In this document: piece by piece, positions 10,926 to 20,654 of the stretch
How positions within the stretch are numbered: position 1 is the first letter of the stretch
Layout of the letters: each line of letters begins with the position of its first letter
NCBI GenBank assembly: GCA_963575745.1
Contig: CAUYUJ010003559.1
Span: forward strand, 69,001 to 121,147
Source of the DNA: Prorocentrum cordatum
Lineage: Eukaryota; Sar; Dinophyceae; Prorocentrales; Prorocentraceae
Direction: 5' to 3'
Length of the DNA stretch: 52,147 nt
Translations under genes and position numbers: made by a program
Notes under the pieces: model-generated
Seen by the model: only the letters and a program-made list of their open reading frames with translations
Told to the model about the DNA's origin: nothing
Databases searched by the model: none

Positions 10926-11006
10926 CGAGGCGCCCGAGGGGGCCGATGAGGAAGACGGGGCGTCTCCAAGAGGACGGGCACCGCGCTGTCGGCGAGACGG
11001 CCCCAC

Positions 11007-11090
11007 CTCCAAACAGACCGTGAACGTCTGCATGTCCGGGTCGACGGCCTTCGTGAAGTCCCACTGCTCCTCGCCGTCGGGTCGGGCAGG
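11007..11090 (-). CDS. Exon-like segment, 28 codons, function unknown
   Basis: On the minus strand, CGTTAG is followed by exactly 28 codons reading PARPDGEEQWDFTKAV then DPDMQTFTVCLE, and then GTGGGG. The codons are GC3-rich and the peptide is balanced and non-repetitive, unlike the repeat-derived frames around it. Borders fit AG...GT splice sites with phase 0 at both ends. It could be joined to the similar segment at 12,926-12,997 upstream on the same strand. No family is recognised. Confidence 0.3.
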
Positions 11091-11384
11091 CTAACGTTCA
11101 GGGACCCCGCGCCCCAGGCCCAGGCGCGCACCCCTCTGCCCAGAACGGGCGGGCCGTCAACCGCACACGTGCCCCCACGGCGCGCCGCGGAGCCCCAGCA
11201 TGCCTCCAGTGCTGCCGTGCTGTCTTCTTTCTCCGAGGTCGCCTGACTTCGCCCATCGCGCCCCGGGATGCGCCGTTGGTCTTCGCGACCTCGCGCCAAC
11301 CCCCCACGGCTTGCTCTGTGTGTCATCTGCCCGTTGTGTATGAAAAATCCACTTGCGTGCACGCTAATATGTTTGTTCTGCGTG

Positions 11385-11424
11385 TGTTTGTGTGTGTGTG
11401 TGTGTGCGTGTGTGTCTCTGTGTG

Positions 11425-11472
<48 letters not shown>

Positions 11473-11570
11473 TGTGTGTGTGTGTGCATGTGTGTGTGTG
11501 CGTGTGCGTGTGCGTGTGCGTGTGTCTAGGTGTGCATGTGCGTGTGTCTAGGTGTGCGTGTGTCTAGCTC
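11385..11570. repeat. (TG)n / (TGCG)n microsatellite
   Basis: About 185 bases of alternating TG with a TGCG-rich centre and a few GTCTAGG interruptions at the right end. The alternating purine-pyrimidine composition could adopt Z-DNA. No gene was seen from 11,091 to 12,145 apart from this. Confidence 0.9.
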
Positions 11571-12144
11571 CTCGCTGACCCGCGGGTTCCTAGCCGTACC
11601 ATCAGATGTGTGTTAGGAGAAGGGCCCTGGCCCAGGCTACGGCGCACGAAGCACGGCTGTCTCTGCGCCCCCCTGGCTCTGGAGCGTTTCAACGGTCCCC
11701 GCTGCCCTGCCTGCACCCGCCCGCGCGCGTGAGCCCCTCCCGCCTGGCCCCAGGAGCGTTCTCAGAAAGGACGCCAAACACGCGGTGCCGAGTGGATCCA
11801 GGAGCGCTCGCGGCCTCCTCTTCCCCCCAGAATCAAGAGCGGAGGACGGATAGGAGGCGGCCGCAGACGGCCCCGCACCGTCCCGAAGACGGGCGGAAGC
11901 CTCCCACGAGCATCGATAGTCACCAAATCCCAGGACTACCCACATTTTCAATACTTTCTGGATGTTTGTCTTCCCCTCCCACTTTCCAGATGTTCCACAT
12001 TTTCATGGGAATCGACGATAAATTAGTGTCTGTGTTTTTCCCTCCTGATGGGTCCCTCCTTGTGGTGTGGTGTGGTGTGGTGGTGGCGATGGGGCGTGCG
12101 TGCTTGCGTGCATGTATGTGTGAGTGTGTGTGTGTGTGCGTGAG

Positions 12145-12720
12145 TCTTGCACGTCAGGACTTTCGATGCTGGCCGCCGTCTGTTCTGATTGTGGGTCTGC
12201 ATCCTCCTCCCTCTTGTCCTCCTCGTCCTTCTCCCGTCGGTTGTGTCGTCCCTTTCTCCCCCGGCTGCTCTTCCCCCTCCAGACGACGCGTTTGAAACGC
12301 CACATTGTTTCTGTCGGCAAGGCGGGGCTTCTGGAACTCCCCCCACGCCTGCAGGACTCATGTCTTGCACTGCAGGTGGTGCATCCGACCATCATTTGCC
12401 GCCGGTCAAGGTGGCACATCTGTCTGCCCATGCTTTGGGGCCACGGGGACTGCCTCCACGCCCGCAGGGTTTATGACTTGCACGTCAGGGCTTTCAATCG
12501 CGTGTCCATGCTGACCGCCGTCTGTTAAGGATTGTGGGTCTGCGTCCTCCCTCTTGTCCTCCTCGTCCTTCTCCCGTCGGTCGTGTCGCCCACTTCTCCC
12601 CTGGCTGCACTTCCCCCTCCAAACGACGCGTTTGAAACGCCGTCTGTCTCCCATCAAGCCGTGCTGCTCCCCAGGACTTGGGGGCTCGGGGGACTCCGAC
12701 TCATGCCTTGCACTGCTGAA
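12145..12720. repeat. Tandem duplication, about 335-base unit
   Basis: The first unit begins TTGCACGTCAGGACTTTC near 12,147 and the second TTGCACGTCAGGGCTTTC near 12,478. Both contain GACCGCCGTCTGTT-type sequence, a CCTCTTGTCCTCCTCGTCC stretch, GACGCGTTTGAAACGCC and an ATG-CTTGCACTGC end. The GGCGTTTCAAACGCGTCG portion is a near-palindrome in both. The second unit has a ~50-base rearranged centre. No coding frame is conserved between the units. Confidence 0.8.
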
Positions 12721-12925
12721 GGCGCTCCGCCTGTTGAACATCGTTTAACCGATCCCTATCCCCACTCGCGTGGCCTGGGCCCCACTGGCCGGTTTACCCC
12801 CCTAGATGGGGATATAGGCAGTTTCTGTCAGATTTCGAAGGGTACATCCCCAACAGGGGGGATGAGATGGTGGGGGTCTGGATGGGGATGGGGATGGGGA
12901 TGGGGTTCGGTGAAACGATACTGAC

Positions 12926-12997
12926 CTGTCTCAGTTCGCTGCCCGTCAGGGCGGCGCCGAAGACCGCCAAAATAACATGCCCGCCAGGCGCGCGCTT
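12926..12997 (-). CDS. Exon-like segment, 24 codons, function unknown
   Basis: On the minus strand, GGCCAG is followed by 24 codons reading KRAPGGHVILAVFGAALTG then SELRQ, and then GTCAGT, a good donor. Phase is 0 at both ends, as in the segment at 11,007-11,090, so the two can be joined in frame across a ~1.8 kb intron. The middle is hydrophobic and might be part of a membrane or buried helix. The product is not recognised. Chance is possible for so short a piece. Confidence 0.3.
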
Positions 12998-12999
12998 CT

Positions 13000-14840
13000 G
13001 GCCGCCCGGTGTTGCCCCCCCTTCCTCCAATCCTGCCTTTGTGTGTTGTGTGTTTTCATCCTCTTCTCCGCCTCTGTCCTCGGCTGGCTCCTCCTTTCTC
13101 TCCTCGTGTCTGTCCGTGCCCTTGTCAGTGTGGTGCCTCATCTCGTCCCCGCGGCCCCCCGTCTCCGTCGGTCGGCCCGTTGTACCTCGCGTCAGTCCGT
13201 CTGTCTCCCTCGGCGGTTTGCTGTCGTTCCTCGCCACTTGCCTCCCTTTTCGCTCTGCTTGGCCCCCATTGTCCTTGTCTCGCTGGCCCCTTGTCGTCCT
13301 AATTCTGGCCGGCTCTTTGCCTGTGCTGCCTCGTGTGGGTCCCCTTGCTCTCGCCCGGCTTTAGCTTGCCCCAGCCGGGGCCGTCACTACCGATCGGCCG
13401 AGTGGCTTTCTCGCCCCGCCCGCGACGCTCCAAAGTGTGTGCGTGAGTGTGGTGTCCCTCCTACTCACCCCTGTGGGTGGTGAGCGTTTTTCTATTCGGC
13501 GTTTCGACATTGGGCGGAAGGGGGGGGGGGGAGGGGGGGGGGCTGGCTCCAGACTTCTGCTCAGTGCGACTGTCTGCAAGAGTGCTGCCTCTGGGAGAGG
13601 CTCCACCTGCTCGAAACGGGCGCCAACAAACAGCCAAGATCTAATCCATTGGGGGGGGGGAGTAGGGTGTGCGAGGGCCCGCGCCGATCGGCAAAACGGT
13701 GGATAAAAGGCGGTCGCGTGCGGTGTTGTGCCGTGGTTGCTTCGTGAAGAGGTAGGGGTCCACACAGGACCCAGCGCGGCCCATGTGAATGCACTCCGCG
13801 GATGGGTTCTCAAGCTCCCCCCTCCTCCAGGATAAGCCCTCACGGAAGCATCCGGTCTCCTCTGAAGAGCACCCTGCCCTCTCACGAGGCCACCCCCCTC
13901 ACCCCTCCCGCGACAAATCTCATCCAGACTGGCCCACGAAGCCCCTCCCAGGGTTTCGTCCTGGCAGGCTTCCACAGCCGCGTCCAGCCGTGGCGACGAA
14001 GACCTGCGTGCTGATGACTCCGCGCGGATCGTTCAGCCTCGAGCCAGCCCGACTTTCCGGTGGCGCGGATCATTCGACGTCGGCCGATTCCAGGCACTGG
14101 CGGGGCTCAGCACTGAACGCCCACGCTGGGGTCGCCGCTTGGTCGACACGGCACGAATACGTCGCTGTCTCAAGCACAGTCGAACACGGTTCAGCGTCTT
14201 GTGCGTCATAGCCCCCCTTCCCTGTGCGACCCTATTACACCCACAAATTCTATTTTCCCCGCGCGTTCAACTTCCACGGCATCTGCACCTCCCAGACCCT
14301 TTTCACCCCAACTCCATCCTCCCACTCCCAGCGTCTCCTGATCTTTGGGAAGCGAAGCTGTACCTGCATCGGAGGCAGCATGCGCTCGTGGGGAGGGATA
14401 GGAGGGGTAAAGCGTCCGAGATAAAGCATGATACGGCGGGAGACTGTGAGGGAAACGAAGATCATGCGGGAGCATGAGAGCGAGAGAAAGAGACAAAGAG
14501 AGACAGACAGAGAGAGAGAGAGAGGAAAGAGGATAACGGCAATACCTGTATACCTAGGTTCACCAGCGTGAATACCAAACGGTGTGTTCGAGCATGATAT
14601 GTGGGTGTGGTGCAATCTGCGTGGTGAGTTGCACTGCCGGCGCAAACATCCCACCCACCCACCCGCAAGCTGCTTTGCAAACCTCATGCGGCGGCGATTG
14701 CGATGAATGCTTGGCGCTGGCTGGTGCATCTCTGTGGCCGCGGTGGTGCTGACCGCTCGGCACATCCCAGCCGGCACCTGAGTGCGAGTCGGCGACTTGG
14801 TCGGGCGCGGAATCATGGCAACGTCGACACTTGTAGATAC
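13000..14840. other. Spacer with no recognised gene
   Basis: CT-rich DNA (13,000-13,380), G-runs (13,518-13,542 and 13,652-13,661) and GC-rich mixed sequence. A (GGGGAT)n run lies just before it, at about 12,882-12,905. A (GA)n run is at 14,500-14,525. Open frames are short, overlapping and without recognisable domains. Confidence 0.45.

Positions 14841-14841
<1 letters not shown>

Positions 14842-14900
<59 letters not shown>
14842..14900. repeat. (GAT)n microsatellite
   Basis: About 19 GAT triplets. They give poly-Met, poly-Asp or, on the other strand, poly-His and poly-Ile frames that should not be called as genes. The following stretch to 15,437 has a T-run at 15,280-15,294 and no gene. 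Confidence 0.95.
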
Positions 14901-14901
<1 letters not shown>

Positions 14902-15436
14902 GTGGTGATCATGATAATAGCGATGTTGGCGACGATGCCGACAGCGACGACGGCACGGCCAGTGACGGCGCCGATGCCGATCACGCCGACGAGGCAGGTG
15001 ATCGCGGTGACGCTGACAAGGTTGCAAAGGAAATCCGCGCGCGCGGAAGTTCAACATATCCGTCAGACTGATCATGCGCGCGCGGCGGTGGCATGTGGCC
15101 CGCGTGGTATTTCTTGCAAGGGATTCACGCCCCCGGCGCATGACAGGAGTATCATGGGTGCACCGCGCGGTGACACGAAATCGCTGGATTTGGTATAATT
15201 TATAGGACTCCGATGGTTTTGTATGATTTTAGAATGAGCGCGCGGACACGAAATTTGCAAAACTTGTATTGCAAAACCTTTTTTTTTTTTTTTAGGTTTG
15301 CACACGCACACTCTGTGTTTGGTACGATTTTGACATGGACGCGCGCGTGATGACTTGGTAGTTTTTCTGCGAGGGGTTATTCCCAACCCTCCTATGGTTG
15401 GGCACTCCTTTTTTTAATAGAGCAGTGTTGCCCCGT

Positions 15437-15490
15437 CCTCCTCCTCCTCCTCCTCCTCCTCCTCCTCTCCTCTCCTCCCCTCCTCCTTCT
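15437..15490. repeat. (CCT)n microsatellite
   Basis: An almost pure CCT run decaying to CTCCTCC. It directly precedes the 103-bp array. Confidence 0.9.
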
Positions 15491-15534
15491 CTCAAGTTTC
15501 CTGTGTTCCCTTCTCCTCTTCTCTCGTGCCGTCT

Positions 15535-16143
15535 GCGATCTGCGCAACTGTCGCCACTTTCGTGGGCTCCTGGGAGGCCCAGCGGGGGTACGTCCCACGC
15601 GGACCACCTCCGGACCTCGCCGCCCCCTGGGGGGCTTGCGATCTGCGCAACTGTCGCCACTTTCGTGGGCTCCTGGGAGGCGCGCAACTGTCGCCACTTC
15701 CGTGGGCTCCTGGGAGGCCCAGCGGAAGCACGTCCCACGCGGACCACCTCGGGACCTCGCCACCCCCTGGGGGGCTTGCGATCTGCGCAACTGTCGCCAC
15801 TTTCGTGGGCTCCTGGGAGGCCCAGCGGAGGTACGCCCCACGCGGACCACCTCCGGACCTCGCCGCCCTCTGGGGGGCTTGCGATCTGCGCAGCTGTTGC
15901 CACTTTCGCGGGCTCCTGGGAGGCCCAGCCGAGGCACGTCCCACGCGGACCACCTCGGGACCTCGCCGCCCCCTGGGGGACTTGCGATCTGCGCAACTGT
16001 CACCACTTTCGTGGGCTCCTGGGAGGCCCAGCGGGGGTGCGTCCCACGCGGACCACCTCGGGACCTCGACGCCCCATGGGGGACTTGCGATCTGCGCAAT
16101 TGTCGCCATTTTCGTGGGCTCCTGGGAGGCCCAGCGGGGGTAC
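15535..16143. repeat. 103-bp tandem array
   Basis: Units start with GCGATCTGCGCAACTGTCGC at 15,535, 15,638, 15,778, 15,881, 15,984 and 16,087, a step of 103. A partial unit of ~38 bases is inserted after the second start. Each unit contains TTTCGTGGGCTCCTGGGAGG and a CGTCCCACGCGGACCACCTC segment. The period is not a multiple of three, so successive units rotate through the frames, yet all six frames stay mostly open. Frames of 195-450 residues spanning it are therefore artefacts. It abuts a degraded gene at its right edge. Confidence 0.95.
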
Positions 16144-16219
16144 CTCGGCTGAAAGCTAACTGCGATGCCCCCCCGCTTCCTCCACGCAAATCCAACGCGT
16201 CCACCGCGCTGTGTCGTCC

Positions 16220-17030
16220 GTAACACAAGGTTGGGATCATGGGGAACACGTCGGCACGTGCGTCCGCAAGTAACCCCGCAGGTAACGCGATGAAGGCGCC
16301 CTCTTCGCCATCACTGCCGGCGTCGGAGTCCAGGGGGGCGTCGGTGTAGTAAGCGCCGCGTCCGAGATCTTTCAGGTCTTCATCGCAGTAGTCTTTGCCG
16401 TCGTCGACTACTGTGGGTTTCTTGCGTGGCTGGATGCCAGCTTCTTTGTCGGCCTTTTGCTTTTCCTTTTGCTTGATCCGTTGTTCTGCGTCGGGCGAAG
16501 CAAGTGTCGGAAATTCGGGAATAGGGGGGGGCGCGCGGCCGCGCGCAATCGAAGAGGGAAGGGGGGGGCGATCGTCACCGACGAACGCAACCCGCCTTGC
16601 GCGCGGTCGCTGGCCCCCGCGCCGGGGGCTCCAAGTATGATCGCACATGGATATTTGCAACGCCATTCGAGAACGGCGCATTGTAATTGCACCCGATAGG
16701 TTGGTCCTGAGTCTTGATATATTGCATAATAGTTTTGTCGTCAAAATTCATCGTCACCCGCCTCGCGACACGGTCCCATTCAGGGTCCTTCTGAGGAGAG
16801 AGAACGTATGTTCGAGCTCCTTTATCTAACCTTGTGTGGACACTAAAATGTACATCACTTGTATGCTTTCTATGTGTGTTGTGCAGATCTGTTTGGTCAA
16901 TTAGCCTTGCAGTCATGATGGCAAATGTTTTATTGCGCCATTCTGCCTCTTGGGCACCTCGGCCATGCCAGTCCAATTCATGCTCGACACGCCGTGCGCC
17001 CCCCCTGCATTTTGGCGCGTGCATCTCTAA
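16220..17030 (-). pseudogene. Degraded unrecognised protein gene
   Basis: Two overlapping minus-strand frames look like one broken protein. The first (17,024-16,575) contains HELDWHGRG, MTARLIDQTDLHNTH, SDVHFSVHTRLDKGARTYVL and a VTMNFDDKTIMQYIKTQDQP segment. Near 16,600 the sensible reading moves to another frame, giving a Lys/Glu-rich stretch (EQRIKQKEKQKADKEAG) and an acidic segment with GKDYCDEDLKDLG, ending at about 16,220. Composition is balanced and not repeat-derived, so I think it was once real. I do not recognise the family. It lies just downstream of gag copy B on the same strand and could belong to that element. Confidence 0.5.
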
Positions 17031-17151
17031 AATTTAGTCGGGATGCGCGTGTAGGTTGTCGCCGCCTGCAGGTGTGATCCGCTAGGTAATTCACTTGAGC
17101 GGCCAAACTTCATGCCAACGCGGCAGCATCGCATGCGCATGATCTGCAAGC

Positions 17152-18606
17152 CTAAATCTTCAGTAATATGCCTGGCCAGCCTGCCGGGGTAATCTCGTCG
17201 TGACCAACGTAGATCACCTCGAAGAGCTCGTCGGCGCATCTCTCGAGGGACATGCTGGCGCCTAGATGCCTTGCAGCCGCGAGGTCAACGACTGCGGTAG
17301 GATAGTCTGCAGGGTCGGCCAACGGCGCCCCCCAATCGACATACTGCATGTCCGAACCGGTTTGAGCCAAAAGCATTGACGGACCCCTGCCCCCCCCATC
17401 GCCTTGGGGGCACTTACCGCGGACATGTAGTGCATTGTGGCGCATGTCACATTCCATGGTTTACCGTCGGCATATTTCGGGCTGCCCCGACGCCCCTCGC
17501 CCTTGCCCGCGGCGCGCCCGCGTCCTCTACTTGTCTCCGGTAATAATTCTTCATATTGCAAAGCAGTAAGGGGTGCTAAGAATGCCAGCGTACGTCTGCC
17601 ATGTACTCGCCGTCGTCTACCTCTACCCTTGCCTCGACCCTTATCCTTTGGTTGAAGCGCCCCCGCGGGATAGCGCGTCGTGTCTCGCGAACTGGCTTCT
17701 TCATGCATCGTCTCCAACAGCGCTTGTGTTTCGAGTATCGTAGAAATATCAATTGCGCCTGTTGCTCCTCTGTGAGATATGTAGGCTTGTCGGGATCATC
17801 TAGGGCGCCAGTTCCGTCATCGGATGACGCGTCGGCGTCGGTTTCAGAATCGAAGTCACTCGGCGGGTTGCCCCGCTGAGCCCACAAGGGTAGCGGCTCG
17901 TGCAGGGGTCGCCGTTGCCGACGGCCCCTGATATCTTGCCCGGGAGTCTCGCGACCCCGTAGGCGGACCACCATTTGGGGCTAATAGAGCGGTGGCCTCC
18001 GTAGGTTGCGGATCGCCATTCCCAATATTCGTGGCGGGCTGCCCTGCGCTAGTGTCAGCATGGAAGGCTTCGGCGCGGTGACCGCGTCTAAGAGCGTCTA
18101 AGAATGCCAGCAATATTGCCAGGAGTTCGCTCAGCAATGTGGGCATCGGACCTCGCGCGTTCAAGCGAAGCATCACGTAGTTGTTGATTCCGCAGGATTA
18201 GGTGGAGAAGCGGCTGTAGGAGATGTTGCCAACGCGACGCCCCCGCCCCTAAGCCTCTGAACAGGCTGTTCGGATTCGGAAGTTGGGGATGTTAAAGCCT
18301 GCCGTTTCAGCTTCATAGCGGGCTATTTCGAAGCGCGCTAATATCTGGTCGATCCGTTCCCCCGCATGGACGCGAAAGTCGATGAGAGCCGTTCCCGAGT
18401 AAAGTTGGCTCCTCCTCTAGGATCTCAAACTTCGTGTTGAAGAGGAAAAGGATGTAGGTGACGCCATCGGTGTGGCGACCGCCAATGTTGACGCCAAAAT
18501 TGATGACTGCGAGGGGGGCTATCATGGCAATGGTCCGCGCGAGAACTTCCAGACCACGCTGTAGTGCTGCAGCCTTTTGGGAGGGCGTCATAGCACCTGT
18601 GGTCAC
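17152..18606 (-). pseudogene. Broken retroelement gag, copy B
   Basis: This is homologous to copy A in the same order: capsid-like segment (18,606-18,313; LQRGLEVLARTIAM matches LQRGLGGLARTIAM), AGQPA-containing acidic linker (18,176-17,856), basic region (17,974-17,576) and knuckle region (17,457-17,152). The basic region still reads through PTYLTEEQQAQ, where copy A is frameshifted. The knuckle is broken differently: the second Cys is Arg (CDMR for CDIC, a TGC to CGC change), leaving only C...H...C. Each copy is thus disabled by its own mutation, so they decayed independently after duplication or separate insertion. Confidence 0.75.
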
Positions 18607-18889
18607 GTTGATCCAGGCATGTACCTATCGAGCGAATTCGCGGAAAGGTACTTGACCGGCCGGGCCCCCATGGGGGCCGGTTGTTCTGGCGTCGCCTCCG
18701 CCGCGCATGTGTCCCACAGCACGCCAGATAGCGACCCGTAGAAGGCCAAATATAGTAATGCCAATCTAATGGCCCTGTAGGTCGTTGACGGATGTTCGTG
18801 GTTGGGGTTTGTGTTGTTTTGTTGTAAGCCTGCGTGGGAGTGGAGGCGGTGCAATATCGTTTCGCATGTTGCCATGCATGGTGTCTCCA

Positions 18890-19392
18890 AAAAAATCAAC
18901 TTGGAGTAAGTGGGTCTTCGGGAATGTAGTAGCGCAGGGATGTAGGTTTCAAGTGAGAGGCCTCAAGTGTCCTTGCGGTTCTGCGTAATTATGTGCATTC
19001 CTCCGCGCAGACCCGCTGCACCCTGATGTTCCGCCATGTCACTAGTCCACCAGATAGTGCCGTGGATGGCGGGGAGTAGAGCTAGAGCTGATCACCATAA
19101 GCCAGCTCCGCTACCAAGTTTGAAACGGGGTTGGGAGGCCCAACCAGCAGCTTCGCCTAAGGCGCAGCCCACATCCAACTCTGTTGACCGTAATAGCGAT
19201 AGCCCCAGACGTAGGACGTCGTCGCGGGAGCGACGGGCCATTTCAAATGAATCAGTTTTTGGTGTCGATGGCAAATCGTTCGCCTCGCGACGAGGCGCAG
19301 TCATATGTTGGCGGCCGGCCGCTTGAGCCCGAGCGGCCGCGAACAAACGCTCGCTATCTCCCGCCCTTGCCCAGCTCATTTTAGAGCCCAAC
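18890..19392 (-). repeat. 5-prime non-coding part of retroelement copy B
   Basis: Matches 8,620-9,110 (see that entry). The GCGGCCGGCCGCTTGAGCC palindrome is conserved, although the flanking arm differs (CGAGCGGCCGC against AAGGCGGCCGC). The match ends at CCAGCTCATTTTAGAGCCCA, beyond which CCAAGA-type repeats start, as in copy A. Confidence 0.65.
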
Positions 19393-19605
19393 AAGACCCC
19401 AAGACGGCCCCAAGGCCCTCAAGGCGCCCAATATTCCTCCAAGACTGCCAAAAAAAGCCTCCAAGACGGCGAATATAGCCCCAAGGTGCACCCAAAACGG
19501 CCCCTGATGGCCTGAAGATGGCCTTAGATTGCCCCAAAGGCCCGTCAGAGGCCTCCAAGACGGCCCAAGACTCCTCCAAGCCGTCCTCCAATGGCCCGAA
19601 AACTC
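19393..19605. repeat. CCAAGA-type repeat block 5
   Basis: Variants of CCCCAAGACGGCCCC abut copy B. The repeat family therefore sits at the same edge of both gag-bearing copies. Confidence 0.75.
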
Positions 19606-19639
19606 GGAAACCACCTGGTCTGATAGCTCGCCCGACCCA

Positions 19640-19778
19640 GTGTTCCACGAAGGCTTTCGAAACCCACTCGGGGAACGCGTGGCCCGATAGCTTGGCCAAG
19701 CTCAAACCCAACTTTCGGCCGCGCAGGCGCTTCCAAAAAGGCAGGGGGCGGCGGCGATTCTCCGTGGGCGTCTTCGAT
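19640..19778. repeat. Dispersed repeat with CCGATAGCTTGGCC core, copy 3
   Basis: GTTCCACGAAGGCTTTCGAA, GGAACGCGTGGCCCGATAGC, TTTCGGCCGCGCAGGCGCTT, CCAAAAAGGCAGGGGGCGGC and GGCGTCTTCGAT. It closely matches copy 1 over the right half. As in copy 1, the end GGCGTCTTCGAT runs into an A/T-rich tail, here (TA)n. Confidence 0.7.
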
Positions 19779-19833
19779 GTATATATATATATATATATAT
19801 ATGTATAATTATGTGTATATGTAAATGTATATA

Positions 19834-19958
19834 AGTTACGATCTACATTAGCCCCTGATGTGATGCTTCTCGCCTCAACTCCTCGAGCCGAAGGCTATCG
19901 AACACAACGTGTCATGCTATGCTCGCCTACGCCTTGCCTTACCTATAAAACACCAACA
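19834..19958 (-). repeat. 3-prime LTR of element 1
   Basis: 125 bases. Compared base by base with 25,902-26,026 it shows 11 substitutions and no indel. The outer terminus has mutated (AGTTACG where the other copy has TGTTGCG), so the terminal CA is lost in the element's reading direction. Confidence 0.93.
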
Positions 19959-19968
19959 CGCCCCCTCG
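19959..19968 (-). promoter_or_regulatory. Polypurine tract of element 1
   Basis: Read on the minus strand, CGAGGGGGCG lies directly against the 3-prime LTR start TGTTGG. This is the expected place for the plus-strand DNA primer, though the tract is short and interrupted by C. Confidence 0.5.
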
Positions 19969-20135
19969 GCAAACAGTAGCTTGCGGAGGTCATGCCGAAG
20001 TGTTTTCCACCTCGTCTGAAACTTGCCGCCTGTGCGCCAGCTTCCGCGCCGCTTCCGCGCGGCGACCTGGCTCGACCGCCCAATCTGGCGTCCGACCGCC
20101 AGGTGGGTTCACTCTTGCCGTGGCCGCTCAAGCCT

Positions 20136-20654
20136 TCACCTGTCTTTCCGATCAAGCCTCTCGTCTTGACTCCAGCAGCCCTCGCATGCGGTAGGAGTCA
20201 GAATGAAACGGGGCTGCTGTCGGCCTCTGGCGCACGTCGTCATCGATTGTGTAGCCACGGTCCGCCTCGTGCCCTTCAGCTTGGGCCTCCTCGTCCGCCC
20301 CCCCCCCCCCCCCCCCCCGACGGCCTCAAGGGAAGTGCTGCGAAACTCCGTGAGCTTCTTCACCGCGTAGTGGTGCATTACGCAGCCAACCACTAGACTG
20401 ATCATGATGATCATGAGCAGCATGGCCCAACTCATCTGTGATGCCGTGCATGGTGTCACCGTCGTCGGACTCGCCACCTCGTAGCTGCCCATCACTGCTA
20501 TCTGGGTATCCGCCTTCGTCGTGCTGAGCATCATCGCTGCCGCCAACAACGCTCTTGGTCCTTTGTTTCTGCCTGCCCCACTGGCCGCTATCGCCACTGA
20601 TCGCCTCACGCTTGCTGGTCTCGAGCTCGTCTCCGTTGTCGAATCCCATGCCAA
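20136..20654 (-). pseudogene. Post-RNase H membrane module of element 1
   Basis: This frame is the same as that of the main 1,478-residue frame and overlaps the RNase H frame, so a shift near 20,570-20,600 returns reading to the original phase. It carries a hydrophobic RALLAAAMMLSTTKA stretch, then, about 35 residues on, a strong transmembrane segment MSWAMLLMIIMISLVVG (20,364-20,435), followed by a basic and poly-Gly tail that coincides with a C-run at 20,300-20,318. A predicted membrane anchor after RNase H is unusual for plain copia elements and would be in the position of an Env-like domain. I infer no function. The module is broken off from the preceding domain by the frameshift. Confidence 0.5.

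Noticed and set aside
15392-16744. 450-residue minus-strand frame fused over the 103-bp array
   Set aside because: The array part is repeat-derived. Only its first ~170 residues resemble a protein, and these belong to the pseudogene at 16,220-17,030.
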